NCBI GenBank assembly: GCA_035559995.1
Contig: DATMAM010000032.1
Location: forward strand, 1 to 64,000
Source of the DNA: DATMAM01 sp035559995
GTDB lineage: Bacteria; Desulfobacterota; Binatia; UBA9968
Length of the DNA: 64,000 bases
Direction: 5' to 3'
The translations under genes were made by a program, and so were the position numbers. Positions within the stretch are counted from its first letter, which is position 1, and every line of letters begins with the position of its first letter. Positions 8,639-17,139 of the stretch are shown here, in pieces. The notes under the pieces were generated by a model. That model was given only the letters and a program-made list of their open reading frames with translations. It was not told where the DNA came from and ran no database searches.

Positions 8639-9625
8639 GTGAACAAACGGGACCTGCTGAGCTTTGGCGATCTCGCGCGCCGGGACATGGAAGAGTTATT
8701 CGCGCTCGCGCGCAAGCTCAAGCGCCAGCAACGGGCGGGCGCGGCGCACCGCCTTCTCGCCGGCAAAACGCTGGCGCTGGTTTTTCAAAAGCCGAGCCTG
8801 AGAACGCGGGCGAGCTTTGAAGCCGGGATGTTTCAGCTCGGCGGCTACAGCATTTTTCTCGGCCCCGACGAGATCAATCTCGGCGTGCGGGAAACGCCCG
8901 CCGATTGCGCGCGCAACTTGAGCCGCTGGGTGGATTTGATCGCCGCGCGCACGTTCGCTCACGAGACGGTGGAAGAAATGGCGCGGCACGCGACCGTGCC
9001 GGTGATCAACGGGCTCACCGATCTTTTTCATCCGTGCCAGGTGTTGGCGGATTGCTTCACGCTGATCGAAAAGCGGGGCAAGCTCGACGGGCTCAAGGTC
9101 GCCTTCGTCGGCGACGGCAACAATATGGTCCACTCCTGGATTGAAGCCGCCGAAAAATACAGGTTCTATTTCGCGCTGGCCTGCCCGCAGGGCTACGAGC
9201 CCAACGCGCAAATTGCCGCGCGCGCCAGGGAGCGGGGCGCTCAGGTGATGATTACCCGCGACCCCGAGGAGGCCGTACAGGGGGCCGACGTCATCTACAC
9301 CGACGTGTGGACCAGTATGGGGCAGGAGGCCGAGGCGGAAAGGCGGCGGCGGGACTTTGGCGGCTATCAGGTGAATCAAAGGCTCGTCGATCGGGCGGGC
9401 CCCGACGCTCTGGTCATGCATTGCCTGCCCGCGCACCGGGGCGAGGAGATCACCGACGAGGTTCTCGACGGCCCGCGATCGGTGGTCCTGGAGCAGGCCG
9501 AGAATCGCCTGCACGTCCAAAAGGCGGTCATGGTCTGGCTGCTGCGGGGGTTGAAGAGCTCGAGAGCGCCGAAGCTCACGCGTCCGAAGAGCGCAAAGAA
9601 GCGGGCGGGAAGAAGGAGGGGCTAA
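8639..9625 (+). CDS. argF: ornithine carbamoyltransferase
   Basis: Condenses ornithine with carbamoyl phosphate to citrulline. The carbamoyl-phosphate motif is SLRTR (in KPSLRTRASFEAG), followed by HPCQ, the ornithine/domain motif FVGDGNNM and the signature MHCLPAHRGEEI. Length 328 residues with a basic C-terminal tail (KKRAGRRRG) not needed for activity. The start is GTG at 8639, 19 bp after argD, with the purine run AGGTG before it. The same reading block continues into argG after an 8-bp gap. Confidence 0.94.
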   Translation: MNKRDLLSFGDLARRDMEELFALARKLKRQQRAGAAHRLLAGKTLALVFQKPSLRTRASFEAGMFQLGGYSIFLGPDEINLGVRETPADCARNLSRWVDLIAARTFAHETVEEMARHATVPVINGLTDLFHPCQVLADCFTLIEKRGKLDGLKVAFVGDGNNMVHSWIEAAEKYRFYFALACPQGYEPNAQIAARARERGAQVMITRDPEEAVQGADVIYTDVWTSMGQEAEAERRRRDFGGYQVNQRLVDRAGPDALVMHCLPAHRGEEITDEVLDGPRSVVLEQAENRLHVQKAVMVWLLRGLKSSRAPKLTRPKSAKKRAGRRRG

Positions 9626-9633
9626 CGGGGGAG

Positions 9634-10845
9634 ATGGATATCAAGAAAGTGGTTCTCGCCTATTCCGGCGGCCTGGACACTTCGGTGATCTTGAGATGGC
9701 TGATCGAGACGTACCACTGCGAGGTGATCGCTTACTGCGCCGATTTGGGTCAAGGCGAGGATTTGAGCGCGGTCAAGAAAAAGGCGCTGCGGACGGGCGC
9801 GAGCAAGGCGGTGATCGACGACGTCAAAGAGGAGTTTGTCGAAGAGTACGTATTCCCGATGCTGCGCGCGAACGCGGTGTACGAAGGAGCGTATCTGCTG
9901 GGCACGTCGATCGCGCGCCCGTTGATCGCGAAGCGGCAAATCGAGCTGGCCGTCAAGGAAAAGGCCGACGCGGTGGCGCACGGCGCGACGGGAAAGGGCA
10001 ACGATCAGGTGCGTTTCGAGCTCGCGTACTACGCGCTCAAGCCCGACGTGAAAGTGATCGCGCCCTGGCGGCTGTGGGACCTCGACTCGCGCTCGGCGCT
10101 GGTGGCCTACGCGCGCCGGCACGGCATTCCCGTGCCGGTCACCCCCAGCCGCCCCTACAGCACCGACCGCAACCTCTTTCACATCAGCTACGAAGGCGGC
10201 ATCCTGGAGGACCCGTGGCGCGAGCCGCCGCCGGAGATGTTCGCCTGGACGCGCGCGCCGGAGAAAAGCCCGAATCGGCCGCAGACGATCGAGATCCGCT
10301 ACGAGCAAGGGAACCCGGTGGCCATCGACGGCCGGCGCTTTTCGGGCGCCGCTCTTCTGTCGCGGCTCAACGCGCTCGGCGCCCGGCACGGCGTCGGGCG
10401 CGTGGACCTCGTCGAGAACCGCTATGTCGGCATGAAGTCGCGCGGGGTTTACGAGACGCCCGGGGGAACCATTCTCCACGCCGCGCACAGGGCTCTGGAG
10501 TCGATCACGATGGACCGCGAGGTCATGCGGCTCCGGGACTCGCTGGTTTCCAAGTACGCCGAGCTCATCTATTACGGGTACTGGTTTTCGCCCGAGCGCG
10601 AGGTCATGCAGAAGGCGATCGACGCCGCGCAAGAAAACGTGACCGGGGAGGTACGGCTCAAGCTCTACAAGGGAAACGTCATCGTGACGGGAAGGAGGTC
10701 CGAAAGCTCGCTTTACCGTCCCGCCGTTGCAACGTTCGAAGCCGGCGAAGGCTACGAGCAGGCCGACGCCGAAGGGTTTATCCGGCTGAACGCTTTGCGG
10801 CTCAGGCTCGGCCGGCTGAATCAAAAGAGGATTCGCGGCCGTTGA
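9634..10845 (+). CDS. argG: argininosuccinate synthase
   Basis: ATP-dependent ligation of citrulline and aspartate. The chosen ATG gives MDIKKVVLAYSGGLDTSVIL, the conserved N-terminal PP-loop of the family, and a 403-residue protein of usual length. Other signatures: CADLGQGED, GATGKGNDQVRFE and TPSRPYSTDRNLFHISYEGG. A longer in-frame opening that starts at 9307 runs through argF in another frame and is rejected. GGAGG upstream and a G-rich run directly before the ATG serve as ribosome binding site. Confidence 0.95.
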   Translation: MDIKKVVLAYSGGLDTSVILRWLIETYHCEVIAYCADLGQGEDLSAVKKKALRTGASKAVIDDVKEEFVEEYVFPMLRANAVYEGAYLLGTSIARPLIAKRQIELAVKEKADAVAHGATGKGNDQVRFELAYYALKPDVKVIAPWRLWDLDSRSALVAYARRHGIPVPVTPSRPYSTDRNLFHISYEGGILEDPWREPPPEMFAWTRAPEKSPNRPQTIEIRYEQGNPVAIDGRRFSGAALLSRLNALGARHGVGRVDLVENRYVGMKSRGVYETPGGTILHAAHRALESITMDREVMRLRDSLVSKYAELIYYGYWFSPEREVMQKAIDAAQENVTGEVRLKLYKGNVIVTGRRSESSLYRPAVATFEAGEGYEQADAEGFIRLNALRLRLGRLNQKRIRGR

Positions 10846-10852
10846 GCCGACA

Positions 10853-12313
10853 GTGGGTCTTCCATTGGACAATCCAAAATCCAAAACGGGTGGGGAGCAG
10901 CGTCGAACCGCCCAAAAGCTAAAATCGGAAGGCGCGCCGGCGACCGGGCGGGAAAAGCTTTGGGGCGGCCGCTTCGGCGGCCGGACGGCGGGTTCGGTCG
11001 AAGCGTTTACGGCTTCGATCGAAACCGATTGGCGGCTTTACCGCCACGATATCCTGGGGAGCATCGCGCATGCGGAAATGCTCGGGCGCCAGGGGATCGT
11101 CTCGCGGCGGGAGGCGAAAAGGATTATCGCCGGGCTCAAAGCGATCCAAAACGAGATCGAGCGCGGACAGTTGCAATTTTCCGCGAAGGACGAAGATATC
11201 CACATGAACATCGAGCGGCGGCTGATCGAAAAGATCGGCAGCGCGGGAGAAAAGCTCCACACGGCGCGAAGCCGAAACGATCAGGTCGCGCTCGATATGC
11301 GGCTTTACTTGAGGGAGGAGGAAAAAACGGTTCTAGCGCTGATCGGCGCCCTCGAGCGCGAGCTGGCGCGCGCCGCCAGGCGTTTTCTCGGCATCGTCAT
11401 GCCCGGCTACACGCACCTGCAGCGGGCGCAGCCGGTGCTGTTGTCGCACCACCTGCTCGCCTATGTCGAGATGCTCGAGCGCGATCGCGAGCGCTTCGAG
11501 CAGTCGCGCGCGCGGCTCAATGTGCTGCCGCTCGGCTCGGGCGCGCTCGCGGGAACCTCGCTGCCGATCGACCGCGCCTATGTGGCGCGCCGGCTCGGGT
11601 TTGCGAGCGTTTCGAAAAACAGCATGGACGCCGTGAGCGACCGCGATTTTGTCCTGGACTTTCTCTCCGCGGCGGCGATTCTCTTCATGCATCTCAGCCG
11701 TCTTGCCGAGGAGATGGTGCTGTGGTCGAGCGCGGAGTTCGGCTTCATCGAGCTTCCCGACGAGTACTGCACCGGAAGCTCGATGATGCCGCAGAAAAAA
11801 AACCCGGACGTGCCGGAGCTGATTCGCGGCAAGGCCGGGCGCATCTACGGCCATCTGATGACGGTTCTCGCGCTCATGAAGGGGCTGCCGCTTACTTACA
11901 ACCGCGACCTGCAGGAGGACAAACCGCCGCTGTTCGACACGGTCGATACGGTGAAATCGAGCCTTGGCCTGATGGCCGAGCTGGTGGGCGCGCTCAAAGT
12001 AAAAAAGGAAGCGATGTCGGCGGCGGCGCGCGACGGCCTGATGAACGCGACGGATCTGGCCGATTATCTGGTCGGCCGCGGCGTTCCGTTTCGTTCGGCG
12101 CACGAGATCGTCGGCCGGATCGTTCGCTACTGCGCGGAGCGCGGGCGGCGGATCGAGGACCTCGCGCTCGCGGAGCTTAGAAAGTTCTCGCCCAGGATCG
12201 ATTCCGATGTGTACAAATATCTCGAGCTCGAATCGGTGATCGAGCGGCGCCGCGCGCCCGGCGGCACGGCCACGGCCAATGTCCGAAAGCGCCTGGCGGA
12301 GCTGGGGGTATGA
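10853..12313 (+). CDS. argH: argininosuccinate lyase
   Basis: Last arginine step: cleaves argininosuccinate to arginine and fumarate. Fumarase/aspartase superfamily with KLWGGRFGG near the start, HTARSRNDQVALDMR, TPGYTHLQRAQP-type motif (MPGYTHLQRAQPV) and the catalytic loop signature GSSMMPQKKNPD. The start is uncertain: GTG at 10853 gives 486 residues, of which the first ~33 are not family sequence. The DNA at 10859-10890 looks like low-complexity intergenic sequence, and only GTG 10853 and TTG 10865 are available in frame before the conserved part. Confidence 0.93.
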   Translation: MGLPLDNPKSKTGGEQRRTAQKLKSEGAPATGREKLWGGRFGGRTAGSVEAFTASIETDWRLYRHDILGSIAHAEMLGRQGIVSRREAKRIIAGLKAIQNEIERGQLQFSAKDEDIHMNIERRLIEKIGSAGEKLHTARSRNDQVALDMRLYLREEEKTVLALIGALERELARAARRFLGIVMPGYTHLQRAQPVLLSHHLLAYVEMLERDRERFEQSRARLNVLPLGSGALAGTSLPIDRAYVARRLGFASVSKNSMDAVSDRDFVLDFLSAAAILFMHLSRLAEEMVLWSSAEFGFIELPDEYCTGSSMMPQKKNPDVPELIRGKAGRIYGHLMTVLALMKGLPLTYNRDLQEDKPPLFDTVDTVKSSLGLMAELVGALKVKKEAMSAAARDGLMNATDLADYLVGRGVPFRSAHEIVGRIVRYCAERGRRIEDLALAELRKFSPRIDSDVYKYLELESVIERRRAPGGTATANVRKRLAELGV

Positions 12314-12387
12314 GAAAGGCGGAAGGTGAGACGAGGAAAAAGGGTCGAGGATTGCGGACAAGAGATGGCGGACGAGGAGACGGAGAA

Positions 12388-12867
12388 GTGGGGACAGCAG
12401 ACAGGGGGAGAAAGAAAGGCGCTGGCGGTGCGTTGGTCCTTTTGCTTGCCGCTGCGCTAGCGTTTGGCTCGGCATGCGGCAAGAAGGCGGACCCGCGGGC
12501 GCCCGAAGTCGCGATTCCCGAGACGATCCGCGATCTCAAAGCCGAAGTGCAGCCCAAGGGGATCGCGCTCAGTTGGGGGAGGCCCAGGCGTTACGTCGAC
12601 GGCAAGGCTCTGCGCGGCGATCTTGCCGCGTTTCTCGTTTTCCGCAAGGATATCTCCAAGGCTTGCCCGGACTGTCCCGCGCCGTTCAAGCAGCGAGCCA
12701 AGGTGGAGGTGGAGGATCAGCAGAAATTCATCCAGAAGGAAAGGTTTGCTTTTGTCGACCGGGAGCTCAGCCCGCAGACGACGTACCGCTATCGGGTATT
12801 TTCCCAGCTTACCGACGGATCGCTGAGCAACCCGTCCAATGAGGTCGAGGTCACCTGGGGGCCGTGA
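12388..12867 (+). CDS. lipoprotein with fibronectin type III-like domain, LptM-like start
   Basis: From the GTG at 12388 (preceded by GGAG) this is a ~159-residue lipoprotein: basic n-region, LLLAAALAFGSAC lipobox, then CGKKADPRAP. The short Cys-Gly-x-Lys start and the position directly before lysA recall LptM (YifL), the small lipoprotein next to lysA/dapF in many Proteobacteria that helps LptD mature. Here it carries an extra ~110-residue domain with FN3-like strands (IALSWGRP, LAAFLVFRKD, YRYRVFSQL, NEVEVTW) and a CPDC pair. The ATG at 12310 overlaps the argH stop but would add a purine-rich, non-signal-like 26-residue leader. Confidence 0.72.
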   Translation: MGTADRGRKKGAGGALVLLLAAALAFGSACGKKADPRAPEVAIPETIRDLKAEVQPKGIALSWGRPRRYVDGKALRGDLAAFLVFRKDISKACPDCPAPFKQRAKVEVEDQQKFIQKERFAFVDRELSPQTTYRYRVFSQLTDGSLSNPSNEVEVTWGP

Positions 12868-14138
12868 TGGATTACTTCGAGTACAAAAACGGCGAGCTGT
12901 ACGCCGAAGACGTGCCGCTTGCCAAAATCGCGCAACAAGTCGGCACGCCGACGTACGTGTATAGCCTGGCAACCCTCAGGCGGCACTATCGCGTGTTCGA
13001 CGAAGCGTTTGCGCGCCAGCCCCATCTCATCTGCTTTTCCGTGAAAGCCAACTCGAACTTGGCCGTGCTGAGGGTGTTTGCGCGCGAAGGGAGCGGTTTC
13101 GATATCGTCTCGGGCGGCGAGCTGTTCCGGGCTTTGCGGGCGGGCGCCGATCCGAAAAAGATCGTGTTCTCGGGGGTCGGCAAGTCGCGCAAGGAAATCG
13201 CCGATGCGCTGGCGGCGGGCATCCTCATGTTCAATGTGGAATCCGAGCAGGAGCTCGCGGTGCTCGACGACGTTGCCGGAAAGCTCGGCAAAAAGGCGCC
13301 GATCAGCCTGCGCGTCAATCCGGACGTCGATCCGCAGACGCACCCTTATATTTCCACCGGGATGAAAAAGAGCAAGTTCGGCATCGAGATCAAGCGCTCG
13401 ATGGAGAACTATCGCAAAGCGCTGTCGTTTCCACACCTCGATGTGGTGGGGATCGACTGCCACATCGGGTCGCAGCTCACGTCGGTCGCGCCGTTCGTCG
13501 ATGCGCTGGGGCGCGTGCGCGAGTATCTCGATCGGGCTTTGATGGGAGCGCTGCGCAGTCGGGGCGGCTCGATCCGCTATCTCGACCTGGGCGGCGGGCT
13601 GGGGATTCGCTACAAAGACGAGCAGCCGCCGCATCCCGACGAGTACGCCAACGCGATCATGGACGCGATGCGCGACCTCGACGTGACCCTCATCCTGGAG
13701 CCCGGGCGCGTGATCGTCGGCAACGCCGGCATTCTCCTGACCGAAGTCCTCTACCTGAAGGAAACCGAGGAGAAGAAGTTCGTGATCGTGGACGGCGCGA
13801 TGAACGATCTCATCCGGCCGGCGCTCTACGGCTCTTACCAGGCGATCCTTCCCGTCGTCGAGCGGCGGGCGGAGAAGATCGTTGCGGACGTGGTCGGGCC
13901 GATCTGCGAAAGCGGAGATTTCTTCGCCAAAGACCGCGAGCTCGAAAAACCTCAACCGGGAGACCTGCTGGCCGTGATGAGCGCGGGCGCGTACGGGTTC
14001 ACCATGTCGTCCAACTACAACTCGCGTCCGCGGGCGAGCGAGGTGATGGTCGACGGCGACAAATTTTACGTGGTGCGGGAAAGGGAGACCCTGGACGATC
14101 TCATCCGAGGGGAAACGATTCCAGAGGTGTTGCAGTAG
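12867..14138 (+). CDS. lysA: diaminopimelate decarboxylase
   Basis: Final step of lysine synthesis, PLP-dependent decarboxylation of meso-diaminopimelate. Fold-type III (alanine racemase-like barrel) with the PLP lysine in CFSVKANSNLAVL, the His loop DCHIGSQL, the phosphate-binding GGGLGIRY and ILEPGRVIVGNAG; the C-terminal GPICESGDFFAKDREL and SAGAYGFTMSSNYNSRPR are typical LysA substrate-site motifs. About 423 residues. The ATG overlaps the lipoprotein TGA by one base (TGATG), so translation is coupled. Confidence 0.95.
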   Translation: MDYFEYKNGELYAEDVPLAKIAQQVGTPTYVYSLATLRRHYRVFDEAFARQPHLICFSVKANSNLAVLRVFAREGSGFDIVSGGELFRALRAGADPKKIVFSGVGKSRKEIADALAAGILMFNVESEQELAVLDDVAGKLGKKAPISLRVNPDVDPQTHPYISTGMKKSKFGIEIKRSMENYRKALSFPHLDVVGIDCHIGSQLTSVAPFVDALGRVREYLDRALMGALRSRGGSIRYLDLGGGLGIRYKDEQPPHPDEYANAIMDAMRDLDVTLILEPGRVIVGNAGILLTEVLYLKETEEKKFVIVDGAMNDLIRPALYGSYQAILPVVERRAEKIVADVVGPICESGDFFAKDRELEKPQPGDLLAVMSAGAYGFTMSSNYNSRPRASEVMVDGDKFYVVRERETLDDLIRGETIPEVLQ

Positions 14139-14152
14139 CTACGATTCAGGGG

Positions 14153-14241
14153 GTCAGGAGACAGAAGTCAGGAGTCAGAATACAGAAGTCAGAATTCTGT
14201 ATCCTGAATTCTGTATCCTGTATCCTAATATCCTGACTTCC
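14153..14241. repeat. imperfect inverted repeat built from GTCAGRA/ACAGAAT-type words
   Basis: The lysA-dapF gap is filled by reiterated words: GTCAGGAG, ACAGAAGTCAG, GTCAGAATACAG on the left and their complements ATTCTGTATCCTG, CTGTATCC, TCCTGACTTC on the right. The centre is the perfect palindrome CAGAATTCTG (14190-14199). RNA from either strand would form a long imperfect hairpin. Base use is much lower in GC than the flanking genes. It looks like a dispersed intergenic repeat; only this copy is in the window. Confidence 0.7.
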
Positions 14242-14261
14242 GCATTCTTGCAGGGTCCGCG

Positions 14262-15086
14262 ATGGCAGAGATTCGTTTCACGAAAATGCACGGCTGCGGC
14301 AACGATTTTGTGGTGATCGATTGCTTTAGGCATCCCGTGGCCGATCTCGGCAAGTACGCGCAAAAGCTGGCGCACCGCCGCTTTGGCGTCGGCGCGGATC
14401 AAATTTTGACCGTTGCACCCTCGGAGGTGGCGGACTTCAAGATGGAGATTTATAACGCCGACGGCAGCCAGGTCGAGATGTGTGGGAACGGTATTCGCTG
14501 TTTGGCGAAGTACGTCCGGGATCACGGCCTTACGGACAAGGACGAGCTCAGCGTGGAAACGCTCGGCGGCATCGTGCGGCCCCGCCTCGTCGGCTCTCAG
14601 GTCGAAGTCGACATGGGCGAGCCGATCCTCGAGGGGCGCAAGATACCCGTTCGTGCCGACGGGCAAATCGTCAATTACGCGCTCGACGTCGACGGCACGA
14701 GCTACGAGGTCACTTGCCTTTCGATGGGGAATCCCCATTGCGTGGTCTATCTCGACGCCGACCTCGATCATTTCGACGTCGAGGGCATCGGGCCGCGCTT
14801 TGAGTACAACTCGTTTTTTCCCAAGCGCGTCAATGCCGAGTTCGTCGAGGTCGTCAAGCCGGACGAGGTCAGGGTTCGGGTGTGGGAGCGGGGCGCCGGC
14901 GAGACCTGGGCGTGCGGTTCCGGCGCGTGCGCGGTCGGGGTCGCGGGCGTGCTCACGGGCAGAACGGCGAGAAAGGTCACCGTTCATCTCCTGGGCGGCG
15001 ATCTCAAGATCGAATGGCGAACCGACAACCGCGTGTACATGACCGGAGGAGCCGAGGAAGTGTTCGAAGGGACCATTCAGGTGTGA
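14262..15086 (+). CDS. dapF: diaminopimelate epimerase
   Basis: Interconverts LL- and meso-diaminopimelate by a PLP-independent two-base mechanism. The first signature FTKMHGCGNDFVVID is at the start, and the two catalytic cysteines are visible: Cys74 in EMCGNGIRC and Cys218 in TWACGSGACA. Length 274 residues is normal. The gene is preceded by the inverted-repeat element and could have its own promoter there; otherwise it continues the lysA-dap block. Confidence 0.95.
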   Translation: MAEIRFTKMHGCGNDFVVIDCFRHPVADLGKYAQKLAHRRFGVGADQILTVAPSEVADFKMEIYNADGSQVEMCGNGIRCLAKYVRDHGLTDKDELSVETLGGIVRPRLVGSQVEVDMGEPILEGRKIPVRADGQIVNYALDVDGTSYEVTCLSMGNPHCVVYLDADLDHFDVEGIGPRFEYNSFFPKRVNAEFVEVVKPDEVRVRVWERGAGETWACGSGACAVGVAGVLTGRTARKVTVHLLGGDLKIEWRTDNRVYMTGGAEEVFEGTIQV

Positions 15087-15165
15087 GCGCAAAGGCGGCT
15101 TGGGCCCGCGCTCATTTTAACCCGCTCCCGCTCTGCGCGAGGAAACGGGCGGATTGGAGGTCGTT

Positions 15166-16038
15166 ATGTTTTCCGGCTCGATCGTAGCGTTGGTCACGCC
15201 GTTCAAGGACGGAAAGGTAGACTGGGAGAAGCTCGAGGCGCTGGTCGAGTTCCACGTCGAGAGCGGCACGAGCGGGATTGTCGCATGCGGCACGACCGGG
15301 GAGTCCGCGACCTTGACGCACAGCGAGCATATCGAGGTCATCAAGGCGGTCATCAAAGCGGCGCGCAAGCGCCTGCCGGTGATTGCCGGCACGGGCTCCA
15401 ACTCGACCGCGGAAGCGGTCTACCTGACCGAGGAAGCGGAGAAGGCCGGCGCGGACGGCGCGCTTTTGATCTCGCCGTACTATAACCGGCCGACGCAGGA
15501 AGGCATTTACCAGCACTACAAGAAGGTGGCAGAAGCCGCGAGCATCCCGTTGATCGTCTACAATATTCCCGCGCGCACCGGCTCCAAGATCGAGCCGCAA
15601 ACTCTGGCGCGACTGGCGGAAATCGAAAACATCGCGGGCGTCAAAGAAGCGACCGGCTCGGTGGATCAGGCGATCGACGTGATGCGACTTTCCGGAGGAA
15701 AGATGGCGGTGTACTCGGGTGAAGATAGCCTGACGTTTTCTCTCATGGCGCTCGGCGGGAAAGGGGTGATCTCGACCGTCGCCAACATCGCGCCGCGCGC
15801 GATGGCCGATCTCACGCAAGCGTGCCTGCGCGGCGAGTGGGAAAAGGGAAGAGAGCTGCAGTTCAAGCTCATGCCGTTGATCCGGAGCCTTTTTATCGAG
15901 ACGAATCCGATTCCGGTAAAGACCGCGCTGTCGCTCATGGGCAAATGCACGCCGGAGCTCAGGCTCCCGTTGACGCCGATGTCCGAAGGCGCGCTCAAGG
16001 TGCTCAAAGGAGCGATGGCCGATTTCGGTTTGATCTGA
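15166..16038 (+). CDS. dapA: 4-hydroxy-tetrahydrodipicolinate synthase
   Basis: First committed step of the lysine branch: condenses aspartate semialdehyde with pyruvate. Class I aldolase barrel; Schiff-base Lys160 (IAGVKEATG), Tyr132 (VYNIPARTG) and Arg137, with GTTGES and LISPYYNRPTQEG. The ATG at 15166 has GGAGG 5 nt upstream and gives 290 residues starting MFSGSIVALVTPF, matching the family; an earlier in-frame ATG at 15154 lies inside that ribosome binding site. Confidence 0.95.
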   Translation: MFSGSIVALVTPFKDGKVDWEKLEALVEFHVESGTSGIVACGTTGESATLTHSEHIEVIKAVIKAARKRLPVIAGTGSNSTAEAVYLTEEAEKAGADGALLISPYYNRPTQEGIYQHYKKVAEAASIPLIVYNIPARTGSKIEPQTLARLAEIENIAGVKEATGSVDQAIDVMRLSGGKMAVYSGEDSLTFSLMALGGKGVISTVANIAPRAMADLTQACLRGEWEKGRELQFKLMPLIRSLFIETNPIPVKTALSLMGKCTPELRLPLTPMSEGALKVLKGAMADFGLI

Positions 16039-16044
16039 ACTTTT

Positions 16045-16848
16045 ATGGTCGAGATCATCGTCTGCGGCGCCGCCGGCCGCATGGGTAGCACGATCGTGCG
16101 GCTCGCCCAGCAAACGCCCGAGATCAGGCTGGCGGGCGCGGTCGAGTTTCCCGCAAGCCCGGCGATCGGCAGGGACGCCGGCGAAGTTGCCGGCGCGGGC
16201 CGCGCGGGGGTCGCCATCAGCGGCGAACTCGGTCCCCTGCTCGGGCAGGATAGGGTGATCATCGACTTCACCCAGCCGAAGGCTTCTTTGGGCTTTCTCA
16301 GGGCGGCGGTGGAAAGCTCCGCGCCGATGGTGCTGTGCACGACCGGCTTCGACAAGTCCGAAGTGGCCGAGATCGAAAGGCTCGGCCCGCAGACGCGGCT
16401 GGTCTTTTCAGCCAACATGAGCATCGGCGTTAACCTGCTTCTCAGCATGTTAGGGAACGTTGCCAGGACGCTCGGCGACGACTACGACGTGGAGATCGTC
16501 GAGACGCATCACCGCTTCAAGAAAGACGCGCCGAGCGGAACGGCGTTGGCTCTCGGCCAAGTAATCGCCAAGGCTTTGGGGCGCGATCTGGATAGCGTGG
16601 CGGTTTCCGGGCGAAAGGGGCTCGTCGGCGAAAGGACCAAGAAAGAGATTGCGCTCTTATCGGTCCGCGCGGGAGACGTCGTCGGCGATCACACGGTGAT
16701 CTTCGGCGGATTGGGCGAAAGGATCGAGTTTACCCACCGCGCGCACAGCCGCGAAAACTTCGCGCGCGGCGCGCTCCGCGCCGCCGAGTGGATCGTCCAT
16801 CAGCCGAAGGGCCTCTACAGCATGCAGGACGTGCTGGGGCTCAAATGA
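16045..16848 (+). CDS. dapB: 4-hydroxy-tetrahydrodipicolinate reductase
   Basis: NAD(P)H-dependent step after DapA. Rossmann motif VCGAAGRMGSTIV at the N terminus, catalytic signature ETHHRFKKDAPSGTAL, and the C-terminal EFTHRAHSRENFARGALRAAEWI. Full length at 267 residues. It lies only 6 bp after dapA, so the pair is certainly co-transcribed. The 291 bp after it hold no gene. Confidence 0.95.
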   Translation: MVEIIVCGAAGRMGSTIVRLAQQTPEIRLAGAVEFPASPAIGRDAGEVAGAGRAGVAISGELGPLLGQDRVIIDFTQPKASLGFLRAAVESSAPMVLCTTGFDKSEVAEIERLGPQTRLVFSANMSIGVNLLLSMLGNVARTLGDDYDVEIVETHHRFKKDAPSGTALALGQVIAKALGRDLDSVAVSGRKGLVGERTKKEIALLSVRAGDVVGDHTVIFGGLGERIEFTHRAHSRENFARGALRAAEWIVHQPKGLYSMQDVLGLK

Positions 16849-17139
16849 CGTGCTCGCGGCTCGTGCTCCATCCGGCATCCCGCAGGATGGGTTGAGCCTT
16901 CGAAACCCATCAATCCTTCGTAAAACAAGCTTTTTCGCTTCGACGGTCCGTCCGGGCCGCCCGGGAGCCTCGACCCATCCTACAGGTGCCGGGATCTCAA
17001 GGTTCGCCGCAATCCGGTCATGGATCGGCATCCCGCGAAGATGTGCGAACCCGAAAAAGCCGGCGGCGGTAAAAATTTTTCTTGTCAACGCGCGTGAAAT
17101 TGGTGCAGAACAGCTACAAAACAATCCGGGAGCGAACCG
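16849..17139. other. gene-free interval after dapB, containing one repeat copy and a half copy
   Basis: No coding sequence is supported here. A perfect 8-bp inverted repeat, GATGGGTT (16886-16893) and AACCCATC (16904-16911), belongs to the GATGGGT/ACCCATC family seen three more times in the window. A lone ACCCATCCTAC half copy lies at 16973-16983. The last ~70 bp are AT-richer and probably hold the helicase promoter, but no clear -35/-10 pair stands out. Confidence 0.6.
16886..16911. repeat. GATGGGT/ACCCATC dispersed hairpin repeat, copy 1
   Basis: Arms GATGGGTT and AACCCATC pair perfectly over 8 bp around a 10-nt loop, flanked by GCAG on the left. The loop differs from copies 2-4, so this is the most divergent member of the family. 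Confidence 0.65.

Noticed and set aside
9307..9633. Extended argG start
   Set aside because: Lies inside argF in another frame; conserved ArgG sequence begins at the ATG at 9634 with its own ribosome binding site.
9622..10884. 420-codon minus-strand open frame opposite argG
   Set aside because: Antisense shadow of argG with no recognisable protein features. The same applies to long frames opposite argD, argF, argH, lysA, dapF, dapA and livK.
14139..14261. Lysine riboswitch or T-box before dapF
   Set aside because: The gap consists of short repeated words forming one imperfect hairpin and lacks the conserved core of these elements; lysA has no room for a leader either.
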